Positions 20,116 through 29,734 of a stretch of DNA of 64,000 nucleotides are shown piece after piece; within the stretch, counting starts at the first letter, position 1, and each line of letters starts with the position of its first letter. This DNA comes from a bacterium (GTDB lineage: Bacteria > Zhuqueibacterota > QNDG01 > JAFGCO01). The notes below the pieces were generated by a model. The model worked only from the letters and a program-made list of their open reading frames with translations, made no database searches and was not told the origin of the DNA. Position numbers and translations under genes: made by a program. Where the stretch lies: NCBI GenBank assembly GCA_016930535.1, contig JAFGGN010000096.1, forward strand, positions 1 to 64,000, given 5' to 3'.

Positions 20116-22434
20116 ATGTCAAAGACACAGATCATGGTTGTAGAAGATGAATCCATAATTGCCATGGAATTGAGGGACCGTCTCGAAAAACTGGGGTATA
20201 TAGTGACAGCCGTCGTTTCCTCGGGAGAAGATGCCATTGAAAAGGTCAATCAATTACAGCCGGATCTTGTGATGATGGATATCATGCTGGAAGGGAAACT
20301 GGACGGCGTTGAAGCCACAAGACTGATTCATGAGCGGTTTGATATTCCGGTTGTCTATCTGACAGCCTATTCGGATGACAGTACACTGGAGCGGGCGAAA
20401 CTGACCGAGCCCTATGGTTATGTTCTGAAGCCCTTTGATGAGCGGGAACTGTATACGACGATTGAAATCGCACTGTACAAGTATGAAATGGAAAAACGGT
20501 TAAAGGAGAATCAGCGATGGCTGTCCACCACATTAAAAAGTATCGGTGACGGCGTCATCGCCACGGACACGGACGGAATTGTGACATTCGTGAATTCGAA
20601 GGCTGAAATTATGACAGGCTGGGCATCGGACGAGGCGATTGGACAACCCCTGCATGAGATTTTCCGGATTTACGATGAGAAAACAAAAAAATCACTTGAA
20701 AGCCCGGTCGATCAGGTGCTGAAGAACAGTTATGACAGCGGTGTTTTCGGGCATTGCATTTTGATCAACAAACTGAGTCAGGAAATCGACATTTCAGAAA
20801 ATGCGGCGCCTATCAAGGATGAAAAGGGTGATGTTAAAGGCGTTGTGCTCGCGTTTCAGGACATTTCCGAACGAATGCGGTTTGAACGGGCCATGCGTGA
20901 AAGCGAGGAACGGTTTCGTTCCGTGGTTGAAAATTCGCATACAGGCATACTCGTGGTCGACACACAGTTCCGCTGCGTTTATGCCAACAGGGAGCTTACG
21001 CAAATTCTGATGTATTCGGAAGAGGAAATTCAGGGCCAGGATTTCCGCGCCTTTTTGTCTGATCATGAGAAAAACATTCTCACGGAGCACAGGATACATC
21101 TTGATCGCGGGGAAAAGGTGCCGAGCCGGCATGACTTTGAAATCATGCGCAAAGATGGGGAAAAACGACAGATGCAGGTTGTTGTTTCTCCGGTAAAAAG
21201 TCCGGACGGCCATTCACAAACTGTGATTCAACTTCTCGATGTGACAGAAAGAAACAAGCTGGAACAGCAGCTGCGTCATGCTCAGAAAATGAAGGCAGTG
21301 GGTACGCTTGCAGGCGGTGTCGCACATGATTTCAATAATATCATGACCGCAATCCGTGGCTGTACGGATCTGGTGATCAGCCAGATTGAAACGGATGATC
21401 CGATTTATCAGGATTTGAAAGAAGTTCAGGTTTCAGCGGAACGTGCATCGGATCTGACGCGGCAGTTGCTGTTTTTCAGCCGCAATCAGCCCATGGAAAT
21501 GATTCCCATGAATTTTAACAAGACCCTGGAGGGTCTTTTTAAAATGCTGCACCGGCTGATCGGCGAGGATATCGGAATCAGCACCTCCCTGGCTCCAGAC
21601 CTCTGGAATGTCCGTGCAGACAAGGGGAGCATCGAAGAAGTTGTCATGAATCTTGCTGTCAATGCCCGTGATGCCATGCCGAAAGGCGGCAAGCTGACGA
21701 TTAAAACGGATAATATTGAAGTCGATAAAACGTACTGCCTCAACACGCCGGAGGCGAAGCCTGGAAATTATGTATGTATTTCTGTCGAAGATTCCGGCAT
21801 TGGCATGGAAAAGGAAACCATGGAACGTATTTTCGAGCCGTTTTTCAGTACAAAAGGTCCGGGACGGGGCACGGGGCTCGGCCTGGCCGTGGTTTACGGT
21901 ATCGTTAAACAGCATGACGGTTGGATCAATGTTTACAGTGAACCGAATCATGGAAGTACGTTTAAAATTTACCTGCCCGTATCGACCGATGAAGCGCTTG
22001 TAGAGAGAGAAAAAATTGATCCGGCCATTCTGGTGGGAAAGGGTGAGCGCATACTGGTTGTGGAAGACGAGCAGAGGGTGAGGGATCTGGCTAAAAAGGT
22101 GTTGGGAAAACATAACTATCAGGTGATCACGGCTGAAAACATGGCAGAAGCCGAGGCCATCTTCAAGAAAGAAAAAGGGGATTTCGAATTGCTGTTCAGC
22201 GATGTCGTACTGCCGGACGGAAACGGCATCGAGCTTACGGACAGGCTGATAAAAAAGAAAAAGAATTTCAAGGTGATATTAAGCAGCGGATACACGGATA
22301 AAAAATCCCAGTGGGAAATCATTAAAAAGCGGGGGATACGGTTTCTTCAAAAGCCGTATTCTCTGGTTGCCCTGCTGCAGGCGGTTCGTGAAATCCTTGA
22401 TGAAAAGGATTATGCACCCCATAAAAAGGAATGA
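20116..22434 (+). CDS. Hybrid histidine kinase REC-PAS-PAS-HisKA-HATPase-REC
   Basis: A soluble 772-aa hybrid kinase. The N-terminal REC has D55 (LVMMDIMLEGKLDG). Two PAS domains (about 130-255 and 262-380) are followed by HisKA with H404 in [14 protein letters not shown], a HATPase ([29 protein letters not shown]) and a C-terminal REC (LLFSDVVLPDGNG). GAGGAGAGG precedes ATG 20116. The N-terminal REC could receive phosphate from the HisKA_2 kinase 18 bases upstream; HisKA_2 kinases commonly signal to separate REC proteins. It is a paralogue of the hybrid at 12007-13953 with one extra PAS. Its stop codon directly abuts that of the convergent kinase gene. Confidence 0.9.
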   Translation: MSKTQIMVVEDESIIAMELRDRLEKLGYIVTAVVSSGEDAIEKVNQLQPDLVMMDIMLEGKLDGVEATRLIHERFDIPVVYLTAYSDDSTLERAKLTEPYGYVLKPFDERELYTTIEIALYKYEMEKRLKENQRWLSTTLKSIGDGVIATDTDGIVTFVNSKAEIMTGWASDEAIGQPLHEIFRIYDEKTKKSLESPVDQVLKNSYDSGVFGHCILINKLSQEIDISENAAPIKDEKGDVKGVVLAFQDISERMRFERAMRESEERFRSVVENSHTGILVVDTQFRCVYANRELTQILMYSEEEIQGQDFRAFLSDHEKNILTEHRIHLDRGEKVPSRHDFEIMRKDGEKRQMQVVVSPVKSPDGHSQTVIQLLDVTERNKLEQQLRHAQKMKAVGTLAGGVAHDFNNIMTAIRGCTDLVISQIETDDPIYQDLKEVQVSAERASDLTRQLLFFSRNQPMEMIPMNFNKTLEGLFKMLHRLIGEDIGISTSLAPDLWNVRADKGSIEEVVMNLAVNARDAMPKGGKLTIKTDNIEVDKTYCLNTPEAKPGNYVCISVEDSGIGMEKETMERIFEPFFSTKGPGRGTGLGLAVVYGIVKQHDGWINVYSEPNHGSTFKIYLPVSTDEALVEREKIDPAILVGKGERILVVEDEQRVRDLAKKVLGKHNYQVITAENMAEAEAIFKKEKGDFELLFSDVVLPDGNGIELTDRLIKKKKNFKVILSSGYTDKKSQWEIIKKRGIRFLQKPYSLVALLQAVREILDEKDYAPHKKE

Positions 22435-23823
22435 TTACACATCGGGGAAGCGTATAATGAAACGCGTGCCGCGATCCAGTTCGATCTGAACGGTTCCGCC
22501 GAGTTGTTCCGTCAATATGCCCACCAGCTTTAAACCCAGCGTGTCACTCTGGACCATGTCCGGGATTTTATGCATTCCGTTTCCGTTGTCCCTGACAATG
22601 AAAACAGTTTCGTTGTTTTCCGTATAGAAACGGATCGTGATTTTACCCTGTTCTCTATCCCTGAATGCATGTTTTATTGCGTTGCTGACAAGCTCGTTCA
22701 GTATCAGACCGCACGGAACCGCTCTGTCCAGATCGAGTGCGATGTACTGAATCTGGTTTTCGATGGTTACGGATGCATCCCCCTGATAGAGCCTGCAAAG
22801 CTCCTGAATCAGGGTCTCGGCATACTCCTTAAAATCGATGTTTGAGAAGTTTTTCGAACGATACAGCTTTTCATGAACCATGGAAATGGATCGGATCCGG
22901 TTTTTACTTTCTTTAAAAGCGTGGAGTGTCTCCTTGTCCCGCAGATGATGGCTTTGAAGATTGAGCAGGCTGATAATGATCTGCAGATTGTTTTTGACCC
23001 GGTGATGTATTTCTTTCAGCAGAACCTCTTTTTCCTTTAAATCTTTCTGCATTTGAATTTCGGCATTGATCCTGTCGGTCTCATCCCTGATAATACCCTG
23101 TACAATACCATTGGGTAATATTTTGGCCCGGATCTCGACCGGAATCACGGTTCCGTCTTTACTTTTTACCGGTCTTTCGATTTGAATGATTTTTCCTTGT
23201 TTCAACATGTCCCAATGAATGGGATATGGATTTTCCGTATCCATTACCATCAAATCAACGAGGTTCCATTTCTCAAGTTCTTCGCTTGAATAACCAAGCA
23301 TTTCACAGGCTGCTGAGTTGATGTCCAGAATCTGGCCGTTCAGATCCATCTGAAAAATTCCATCCGAAGCCTGGTCCACAAGTGTCTTGTACTGGAATTC
23401 GCGTTCCTTGAGTTTTTTTTCATGCAGTTTTTTATTTGTGATATCCTCTGAGACCTTAATGAAATGCGTAATGCGGCCATCGTCATAAAGCGGGTATATT
23501 GATGCCTGTTCCCAATAAATGGTTCCGTCTTTCTTTCTGTTGATCAATTCGTTTTTCCAGGTTTCTCCCCGTAAAATAGTCTGCCACAATTCCTTGTAGA
23601 ATGCGGGGGAATGCTCTCCTGATTTCAACAGACGGGGATTTTTGGAAAGGACATCTTCGTTCCGGTAACCCGTGATACGGCAGAAGGTCCCGTTTACATA
23701 TTCGATCAGGCCTTTGGTATCGGTGATAATCGTAATATTGGGGCTCTGCTGCACGGCCAGTGAAAATTTTTTCATGGCCAGCCGGGTTTCCTTTTCGCCG
23801 TGCGGCCGATTGATTTTTGACAT
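22435..23823 (-). CDS. Soluble PAS-PAS-HisKA_2 histidine kinase
   Basis: A 462-aa cytosolic kinase with two PAS domains (about 20-130, with the PAS motif GYRNEDVL, and 143-255) and a HisKA_2 domain with [10 protein letters not shown] (H273/H274), then HATPase (NELVSNAIKHAF). The catalytic half is very like that of the kinase at 18667-20097, sharing [20 protein letters not shown]. It probably arose by duplication, with the sensor part replaced. No transmembrane segment is seen. It is convergent with the hybrid kinase, with zero bases between the two stop codons. The start has no clear Shine-Dalgarno. Confidence 0.87.
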   Translation of the reverse strand: MSKINRPHGEKETRLAMKKFSLAVQQSPNITIITDTKGLIEYVNGTFCRITGYRNEDVLSKNPRLLKSGEHSPAFYKELWQTILRGETWKNELINRKKDGTIYWEQASIYPLYDDGRITHFIKVSEDITNKKLHEKKLKEREFQYKTLVDQASDGIFQMDLNGQILDINSAACEMLGYSSEELEKWNLVDLMVMDTENPYPIHWDMLKQGKIIQIERPVKSKDGTVIPVEIRAKILPNGIVQGIIRDETDRINAEIQMQKDLKEKEVLLKEIHHRVKNNLQIIISLLNLQSHHLRDKETLHAFKESKNRIRSISMVHEKLYRSKNFSNIDFKEYAETLIQELCRLYQGDASVTIENQIQYIALDLDRAVPCGLILNELVSNAIKHAFRDREQGKITIRFYTENNETVFIVRDNGNGMHKIPDMVQSDTLGLKLVGILTEQLGGTVQIELDRGTRFIIRFPDV

Positions 23824-24122
23824 GCCAAAATTCCGTTTTGTATGGAATGAAGCAGGTGATGGAAGACGGACAAGAGCTGATTGGAACCTTGCCGGTCTGA
23901 GAGGATTAAATGGAACGATTTTGTTGAATGTTCAGGACCATGATGCAATCAACCATTTAAGTCCATACAGCCTCAATATGGATGATAAGAAATGTAGATG
24001 GAAATTGCAAGCAGGATTTAACCATCCGGATCCGGTGTGTGTATCATCGAACGGGGTCGGGCGGCTGTGTGGACGGCTTGAAAAGCCGTTCGAATCCGGA
24101 ATAGGGCTCAAGTGGGATGAGA
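23824..24122. other. Intergenic region, 299 bases, no gene seen
   Basis: Lies between the kinase (-) start and the asd (-) end. It holds a 7-bp hairpin (24073-24089, ACGGCTT-GAA-AAGCCGT) about 33 bases past the asd stop, without a T-run on the minus strand. A longer open frame on the plus strand has no family features and is mostly antisense to flanking genes. Confidence 0.5.
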
Positions 24123-25211
24123 TCAATCTCCGATATATTTTTTGCTCGTCAAAAGCTCGGCTGTTAAAACTGCACCGCCGGCCGCCCCCCGAACCGTATT
24201 GTGAGACAGGGCCACGAATTTCCAGTCCAGGATATTGTCTTCCCGGAACCTGCCTGCGGTCACGGACATGCCATTTCCCACATCCCTGTCGAGCCTGGTC
24301 TGCGGACGATTGTCATCTTCGAAACAGATCAGGAATTTCTCGGGAGAGGAGGGCAGCTTCAACTCGGCGATGGGATTTTTGTAATCCCGGATGGCTTCGA
24401 CGATTTGATTTTTCGTGGGTTTGGATCCGAACGCCACATTGACCGTTACCAGGTGTCCGTCGGAAACCGGAACGCGGACGCAATTTGCGGATATCACCGG
24501 TTTTTGGGCGAGAACCAGCTTGCCGTTCCGGAGTTCTCCCCAGATTTTCATGGGCTCCTGTTCACTTTTCTCTTCTTCCCCGCCGATATACGGAATTATA
24601 TTATCCAGGATCTCGGGTGCGGTTTCCAGCGTTTTCCCCGCGCCTGAGATAGCCTGATATGTGGATACCACAACTTTCTCCAGACCGAATGATTTCAGGG
24701 CATCGAGGACAGGTACATAGGACTGAATCGAGCAATTGGGTTTGACCGCGATCAGCCCCTTGTTCCATCCGCGGTTTTTCCGCTGTGTGTCGATCAGGGC
24801 TGCATGATGGGGATTGACTTCGGGCATCATCATGGGTACGTCCTCGGTCCACCGGTGCGCTGAATTGTTGGATACAACGGCCACATTCTCCGACGCAACC
24901 TTCACTTCAAGATCACGAATTTGGTTTTTATCGAGGCTCAATGCAGAGAATACCAGGTTGACCTGTCCGCATATTTCTTTGAAATCGGCCTCTGCATCGC
25001 AGACATTCAATCGCGCCACGCCTTCCGGAACGGGGATGCCCTGCGCCCATCGTCCCTCGACCGCTTTGCCGTAAGGCTGTCCCGCAGATCTGCTCGATGC
25101 GGCCACACACACCACGTCAAACCAGGGATGGCCGGCCAGAAGGGAAATGAATTTTTGACCGACAGTACCGGTAGCTCCCAGAATTCCGGTTTTGATTTTG
25201 TTTTCAAGCAT
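24123..25211 (-). CDS. asd: Aspartate-semialdehyde dehydrogenase
   Basis: Reduces aspartyl phosphate to aspartate semialdehyde with NADPH, the branch point to lysine/diaminopimelate, threonine and methionine. The N-terminal GATGTVGQ nucleotide motif is followed by the active-site region KPNCSIQSYVPVLDAL, whose Cys is the nucleophile, and VSTYQAISGAGK. These match the archaeal/fungal-type branch rather than the E. coli enzyme. ATG 25211 is preferred because GGTGA lies eight bases upstream; an ATG at 25226 lies only three bases after the thrA stop. It forms a thrA-asd operon encoding consecutive steps. Confidence 0.94.
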   Translation of the reverse strand: MLENKIKTGILGATGTVGQKFISLLAGHPWFDVVCVAASSRSAGQPYGKAVEGRWAQGIPVPEGVARLNVCDAEADFKEICGQVNLVFSALSLDKNQIRDLEVKVASENVAVVSNNSAHRWTEDVPMMMPEVNPHHAALIDTQRKNRGWNKGLIAVKPNCSIQSYVPVLDALKSFGLEKVVVSTYQAISGAGKTLETAPEILDNIIPYIGGEEEKSEQEPMKIWGELRNGKLVLAQKPVISANCVRVPVSDGHLVTVNVAFGSKPTKNQIVEAIRDYKNPIAELKLPSSPEKFLICFEDDNRPQTRLDRDVGNGMSVTAGRFREDNILDWKFVALSHNTVRGAAGGAVLTAELLTSKKYIGD

Positions 25212-25229
25212 CGTTTTATTCACCATCTT

Positions 25230-27680
25230 TTATGATAGATAATTTGCGATACGGATGATATCCGCGAACACACCTGCGGCCGTGACTTCGGCTCCCGCGC
25301 CCGGTCCCTTGATCACGAGCGGCAGTTCCTGATAACGCTCGGTCGTGAAGACGATCATGTTGTCGCTTCCGGACAAGGCAAAAAACGGATGGGACCGGTC
25401 CACGCCTTTCAAACACACGGAAGCCCGACCGTTCTCGAGCGTGGCGATGTAACGCAGCACCTGATCTTTTGCGGCAGCTTCATCGCGGCGTTTTGAAAAC
25501 TGTCCGTCCGCTTTTTCGAGTTCGTCTAAGAAAGCCTCCACGGATTTTGCTTTACGGCAGGGTTCAGGAAGAATGTTTTCGACCTGGACCTGCTCCGGTT
25601 CCAGCGGCAATCCGGTTTCCCTGGAGAGAATCAGAATTTTTCTGGCCACATCCAATCCGTTCAAATCATCACGCGGATCCGGTTCGGAAAGGCCCCTGTT
25701 TCTGGCTTCCTTGACGATTTCACTGAATTTTTTCTGACCGGAGAAAGAATTGAATATATAACTCAATGTACCTGAAAGAATGGCTTCGATTTTTACAATT
25801 CTGTCTCCGGCGCAGATCAGGTCATTCAATGTGCTGATCACGGGAAGGCCTGCACCCACATTGGTTTCATAGAGAAATTTCACGCCTTTCTGACCGGCCT
25901 TGTTTCTCAGAATCCGGTACTGTTCATATGGGCCCGAATTGGCGATTTTATTGGGGGTGACAATCGACACGCTCGCATCGAGTATCCGTTCATAATGTTC
26001 GACCGTCGAAGGGCTCCCGGTGCAGTCCACGAATACCGTATTCGGCAGGTTCATGGCAAGCATGGTGTCGATATAAATCCCGAGGTCCATGGGTTTTCCG
26101 GAATGCAGTTTCTTTTTCCAGCCGGATGGATCTATGGGCTCGGTTTTGAAAACCATACGATCGATATCGCCGACACCCATCAGCCGTATATCCAGCGCAT
26201 TCTGCGAACAAAGGGTGCTTTTCTGTTCTTTCATCTGCTTCAGCAGCGTGCTTCCGATGAGACCCGTGCCGATCAGAAAAACATGGAGTGACTTGGTGTC
26301 CGAGAGGAAAAATGCTTCATGCAGGGCGTTTAACGCTTTGGCTTCATCCTGCCTGGAGATTACGACAGATATATTGAGTTCCGAAGATCCCTGTGCAATG
26401 GCCATGACATTGACGCCGTTTTTACCCAGTGCCTGAAACATGCGGGAGGCGATATTGGGGGTCCGCTTCATGTTTTCGCCTACCACGGCCACGATGGATG
26501 CATCGTTTTCGATGGCTGCCTCATCCATGCGTCCGTCGGATATTTCGAGCGCGAATTCCTCTTCGATGGCTTTTTTTGAATTCTGCGCCTGTTCAGGGGC
26601 CACGGCAAAACAAATGGAATGTTCCGAAGAGGCTTGCGTAATCAGAATGACATTGATATTATTTCTGGCCAGGGCGCCGAACAGGCGGTTGGCGATTCCC
26701 ACGACCCCTATCATGCCGCTTCCCTGTACCTGCAGCATGGCGATACGGTCCACTGAAGAGATGCCCCGAACCGGATATTCATAGCGCGACGTCTTTCCGA
26801 TCAGGGTTCCCTGAAAATCGGGATTACCGATGTTCCGGATTATGATCGGTATATCGTGCATGGCTGCAGGAATCATGGCCGCAGGAAAGATCAGTTTCGT
26901 GCCGAAATGTGAAAGCTCCATGGCTTCATCCCAGCTCAGACGGTCGATCGGAAACGCCTTGGCCACCTTGTTCGGATCCGCCGTGTGAATGCCGTCCACA
27001 TGGGTCCAGATTTCCACGGATTCGGCACGCAGTGCCGCTGCGACCAGCGTGGCCGTGTAATCCGATCCGCCCCGTCCGAATGTGGTCGTTTCATGCTGGA
27101 CTGTGGATCCGATGCATCCCGGAATGACGGGGATTTTTTTGGGTGATTTCAGCCTTTTACGGATATTCCTGAAGGATGAGTCCCAATGTACCCTGGCAAA
27201 TCCGAATTGACCGTCCGTTATGATCAGGTCTTCTGCATCGATCATTTCTGTTTCGAGATTTCTGACTTTCAGACAGCCGTTTATAATGGCCGCGGACAGC
27301 CGTTCACCAAAACTTAAAATGAAATCAAGGGTTTTCGGGGATAATTCCTTGACCAGATAGACACCGTGAATGGTGTCTTTTAATGCGTTGAGCATTTTTT
27401 CCACGTCGGATGCGGTTTCTTTCTGTACGGGTCCCGGGATATAGGTTTTAATCACGCTCATATGCTGTTTGACAAGCATATCCAGATGCACCTGATAGCC
27501 CGAGTCGCTGCCGGCCGCCATATGGCTCAGCCGGATAAGCGCGTCCGTAACACCGCCAAAAGCCGAGATAACCAAAACAGGGCCGGGAGAGGATTGCATG
27601 GTGCGTTCCAAATACCGGAGCACCTGCCCGATTTGTTCGGTATTCGAGAGTGTAGAACCGCCGAATTTCAATACTTTCAT
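25230..27680 (-). CDS. thrA: Bifunctional aspartokinase / homoserine dehydrogenase
   Basis: Catalyses both aspartate phosphorylation and reduction of aspartate semialdehyde to homoserine. Aspartokinase begins at the N-terminus with KFGGSTL (residues 4-10) and SFGERLSA; tandem ACT-type regulatory repeats (about 300-460, with GMIGVVGIANRLF and NGVNVMAIAQGSSE) are followed by homoserine dehydrogenase from about 463 (FLIGTGLIGSTLL, DCTGSPSTVEHY, VTPNKIANSG). At 816 aa the length matches E. coli ThrA. The true start is the ATG at 27680 (MKVLKFGGS); a longer open frame to 27779 adds a segment unlike the family. Feedback control by threonine is likely from the ACT repeats but is inference. Confidence 0.95.
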   Translation of the reverse strand: MKVLKFGGSTLSNTEQIGQVLRYLERTMQSSPGPVLVISAFGGVTDALIRLSHMAAGSDSGYQVHLDMLVKQHMSVIKTYIPGPVQKETASDVEKMLNALKDTIHGVYLVKELSPKTLDFILSFGERLSAAIINGCLKVRNLETEMIDAEDLIITDGQFGFARVHWDSSFRNIRKRLKSPKKIPVIPGCIGSTVQHETTTFGRGGSDYTATLVAAALRAESVEIWTHVDGIHTADPNKVAKAFPIDRLSWDEAMELSHFGTKLIFPAAMIPAAMHDIPIIIRNIGNPDFQGTLIGKTSRYEYPVRGISSVDRIAMLQVQGSGMIGVVGIANRLFGALARNNINVILITQASSEHSICFAVAPEQAQNSKKAIEEEFALEISDGRMDEAAIENDASIVAVVGENMKRTPNIASRMFQALGKNGVNVMAIAQGSSELNISVVISRQDEAKALNALHEAFFLSDTKSLHVFLIGTGLIGSTLLKQMKEQKSTLCSQNALDIRLMGVGDIDRMVFKTEPIDPSGWKKKLHSGKPMDLGIYIDTMLAMNLPNTVFVDCTGSPSTVEHYERILDASVSIVTPNKIANSGPYEQYRILRNKAGQKGVKFLYETNVGAGLPVISTLNDLICAGDRIVKIEAILSGTLSYIFNSFSGQKKFSEIVKEARNRGLSEPDPRDDLNGLDVARKILILSRETGLPLEPEQVQVENILPEPCRKAKSVEAFLDELEKADGQFSKRRDEAAAKDQVLRYIATLENGRASVCLKGVDRSHPFFALSGSDNMIVFTTERYQELPLVIKGPGAGAEVTAAGVFADIIRIANYLS

Positions 27681-27804
27681 GATGTTGCCTGTAAATATTA
27701 AGTGCCGTGAATGACTGGAAATATACGAAAAAATAAATGGGAAGACAAGAAAAAGGTGCAGGCCCCAATCCAATGACATCCGGACTGCAGGTTCTATACA
27801 GCCA

Positions 27805-28386
27805 TCAGAATGTCCCGAATTTGAGCATGATCACAAAAGCGGCTCCGCCGAGGTCCGAATCGGTCAGTTCGCTGTCCCGATTGATGCCGCGGATAAACCG
27901 GTAGCTGCCGCCTGCACCCAGGCGAAAAAAGGGCGTGACGTTCAGCATCATTAAAGCAGAGGGTTCGACGATAAAAAAATTGTCGTAGTCATAATCCGCA
28001 TCCCAGGAATCCGAGTTGCGCTCGGAAAACCCGGCACCGCCTCCGCCGATGAGAACCATAAAACTCCAGTGTGTGAGCTTGTTGGGCCGGTGTATATATT
28101 CCAGCTCGACTCCGCCGTAACCCATATTCATTTCAAGTTCCGGAAACGCTTTCGAAGGCACCTCGCTGATCAGGCCGTATCCGCCGCCCCCGATGATGAA
28201 CCGGTGATCCACGATCCAGCCGCCTCTTCCGCCGATCAGGGCTGCAGTTTCGCCGTAAACCGGACCGATTTTAATAACCGGACCGCCGAATCCGCCGCTG
28301 GTAAAATCTCCGCTGATCAGGGTTTCCTGCTGAGCGAAGACCAGGGAGCATCCAAGCATGAATATCAGACAAATAAAACGGTGCAT
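27805..28386 (-). CDS. Secreted glycine-rich outer-membrane-like protein
   Basis: No family recognised. A 193-aa protein with a signal peptide (cleavage probably after LVFAQ near residue 19) and alternating hydrophobic/polar segments with many glycines (IGGRGGW, FIIGGGGYGLI, FMVLIGGGGAGFS, LGAGGSYRF) and a C-terminal ...LKFGTF ending in an aromatic residue. This pattern suggests a small beta-barrel in the outer membrane. GGGAGG precedes ATG 28386. It is the last gene of a six-gene run of envelope proteins that begins at 36804. Confidence 0.75.
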   Translation of the reverse strand: MHRFICLIFMLGCSLVFAQQETLISGDFTSGGFGGPVIKIGPVYGETAALIGGRGGWIVDHRFIIGGGGYGLISEVPSKAFPELEMNMGYGGVELEYIHRPNKLTHWSFMVLIGGGGAGFSERNSDSWDADYDYDNFFIVEPSALMMLNVTPFFRLGAGGSYRFIRGINRDSELTDSDLGGAAFVIMLKFGTF

Positions 28387-28431
28387 AGAACCTCCCTTAA
28401 CAGCCGTTCAACGGTTTTCGCTGCACGATGA

Positions 28432-28923
28432 TCACAGCGATTCAGTCATGAACCGGATGTAATTCCAGTCGAATTGACCGGCAATTTCCAGCGCTGATTC
28501 CAGGGGAACATTTTTATATGTCAGGGAAAGAAAGACGCCATCGTCGCCTTCACGCTGAATCACGATGATAAGCATGATTTCTTTCCGTGACCGGCGCTGG
28601 ACCCGGTATACCTGAAATCCGTCCACGGTTTCGGATGAAATCGAAGCCCCTGCCGATTCGATTTCAATATTCATATCCAGCCAGCCTGTTTCAGAAGCCT
28701 GATTCGTGATGAAGAGGATCGCATGGAGGGACTGGCCCGGACGTGTATACTGCCGGGATGCGTTGATCATTCTGACCGTATTCTGATCCGATGTGATTCC
28801 TGTGGCTCTGGATCCCTGCCAGCCCGGCAGATCCGCCAGAAGCGGTATCAGTTGTTCATGAACAGCGGCCTGCAATACAAGCAGCGGTAAAAGCAGAATA
28901 ATGAGAATATATTTGACTGACAT
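28432..28923 (-). CDS. Small secreted protein of unknown function
   Basis: No family recognised. A 163-aa protein with a hydrophobic signal segment (KYILIILLLPLLVLQAAVHE) followed by a globular part containing LADLPGWQG near residue 29, which resembles the start of periplasmic proteins whose names are not established. ATG 28923 is chosen because AGGAG lies just upstream; the frame is open to 28977. It is the fifth gene of the envelope operon, 45 bases before the last. Confidence 0.72.
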   Translation of the reverse strand: MSVKYILIILLLPLLVLQAAVHEQLIPLLADLPGWQGSRATGITSDQNTVRMINASRQYTRPGQSLHAILFITNQASETGWLDMNIEIESAGASISSETVDGFQVYRVQRRSRKEIMLIIVIQREGDDGVFLSLTYKNVPLESALEIAGQFDWNYIRFMTESL

Positions 28924-29036
28924 ACGAACTCCTGAGTCAATGACCGTGACCGAAGCCGGGTGGCAGAAATACGGCACGGACGCGCCGTTCGGGAAATAAC
29001 AGGGGCCACTTTAGAAAGCAGTGGTCTGAAAATCAA

Positions 29037-29711
29037 TCAGGGAGCCTGGATTTCCGACGCATCCGGTTCCATTGTTTCGGCTGAAGCCTGTTCCTCGAGT
29101 TTTTTCAAAAAGTAGGAATCCGTGACCGGCAGTTCAGTTTTCAGTTGGGACAATGTTTCGGATACCGGTGCGTTCCCGGCCCTGGCGAGCGCCTTTGCCG
29201 CCAGAATGGCCACGGTGACCTCTGATTTGTCCATGACGACGTTGTCCCTTTGTATCCATCCTTTGTTCCGGCCCTGTGCACCGGTAACGCGTATCCATCG
29301 GTCCAGCGTGTCTGTTATAGCCACCATATCCAGCATTTCAAACGATTTGCTGGTCAATGTAAGCATGTCGGGTCTCGCATACAGAGGTGTGGTTTCCTTG
29401 ACAGCACCGACCGCGGCGCCGGGGATCATCAGGTTTCTTTTCACCCATCCTGTTTTACCGTCGGACAGCCTTACATTCAAATATTCCCGGTTGTTGACCG
29501 TATCCACGGCTGTTTTTCCGACGCAGAGAACGGTTTCTCCCAGTTGCAGCGAGGCCATCCATTTCCCGTCTTCAACGGGTTGTTCTCTCACGGCCGCTTT
29601 GTCCCAGAGACAAACAGCCGGTATGGGTTCGACCGCATTTTCAGATTTTTGACATGATAAAACGGCCATTCCCGTGACAATTGCAAATAAAACAACGGTC
29701 GTGTTTTTCAT
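29037..29711 (-). CDS. SH3-domain lipoprotein
   Basis: A 224-aa predicted lipoprotein. The signal peptide ends in the lipobox VLSC (C20). Two bacterial SH3-like segments follow: VREQPVEDGKW...GETVLCVG...GKTGWVKRN (about 40-95) and PLYARPDML...RWIRVTGAQGRNKGWIQRDNV (about 105-157). The C-terminal helical tail is acidic. Such domains commonly bind peptidoglycan or proteins. GGAGGGAG precedes the start. It is the fourth gene of the envelope operon, 23 bases after the barrel gene. Confidence 0.8.
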   Translation of the reverse strand: MKNTTVVLFAIVTGMAVLSCQKSENAVEPIPAVCLWDKAAVREQPVEDGKWMASLQLGETVLCVGKTAVDTVNNREYLNVRLSDGKTGWVKRNLMIPGAAVGAVKETTPLYARPDMLTLTSKSFEMLDMVAITDTLDRWIRVTGAQGRNKGWIQRDNVVMDKSEVTVAILAAKALARAGNAPVSETLSQLKTELPVTDSYFLKKLEEQASAETMEPDASEIQAP

Positions 29712-29734
29712 CGTGTTCTCCCTCCTGTATCCAT

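Noticed and set aside
24073..24105. tRNA-like T-arm sequence (GTTCGAATCC) in the intergenic region before asd
   Set aside because: The flanking bases do not pair as a T-stem (only two of five pairs form) and no acceptor stem, D-arm or anticodon arm can be drawn around it.
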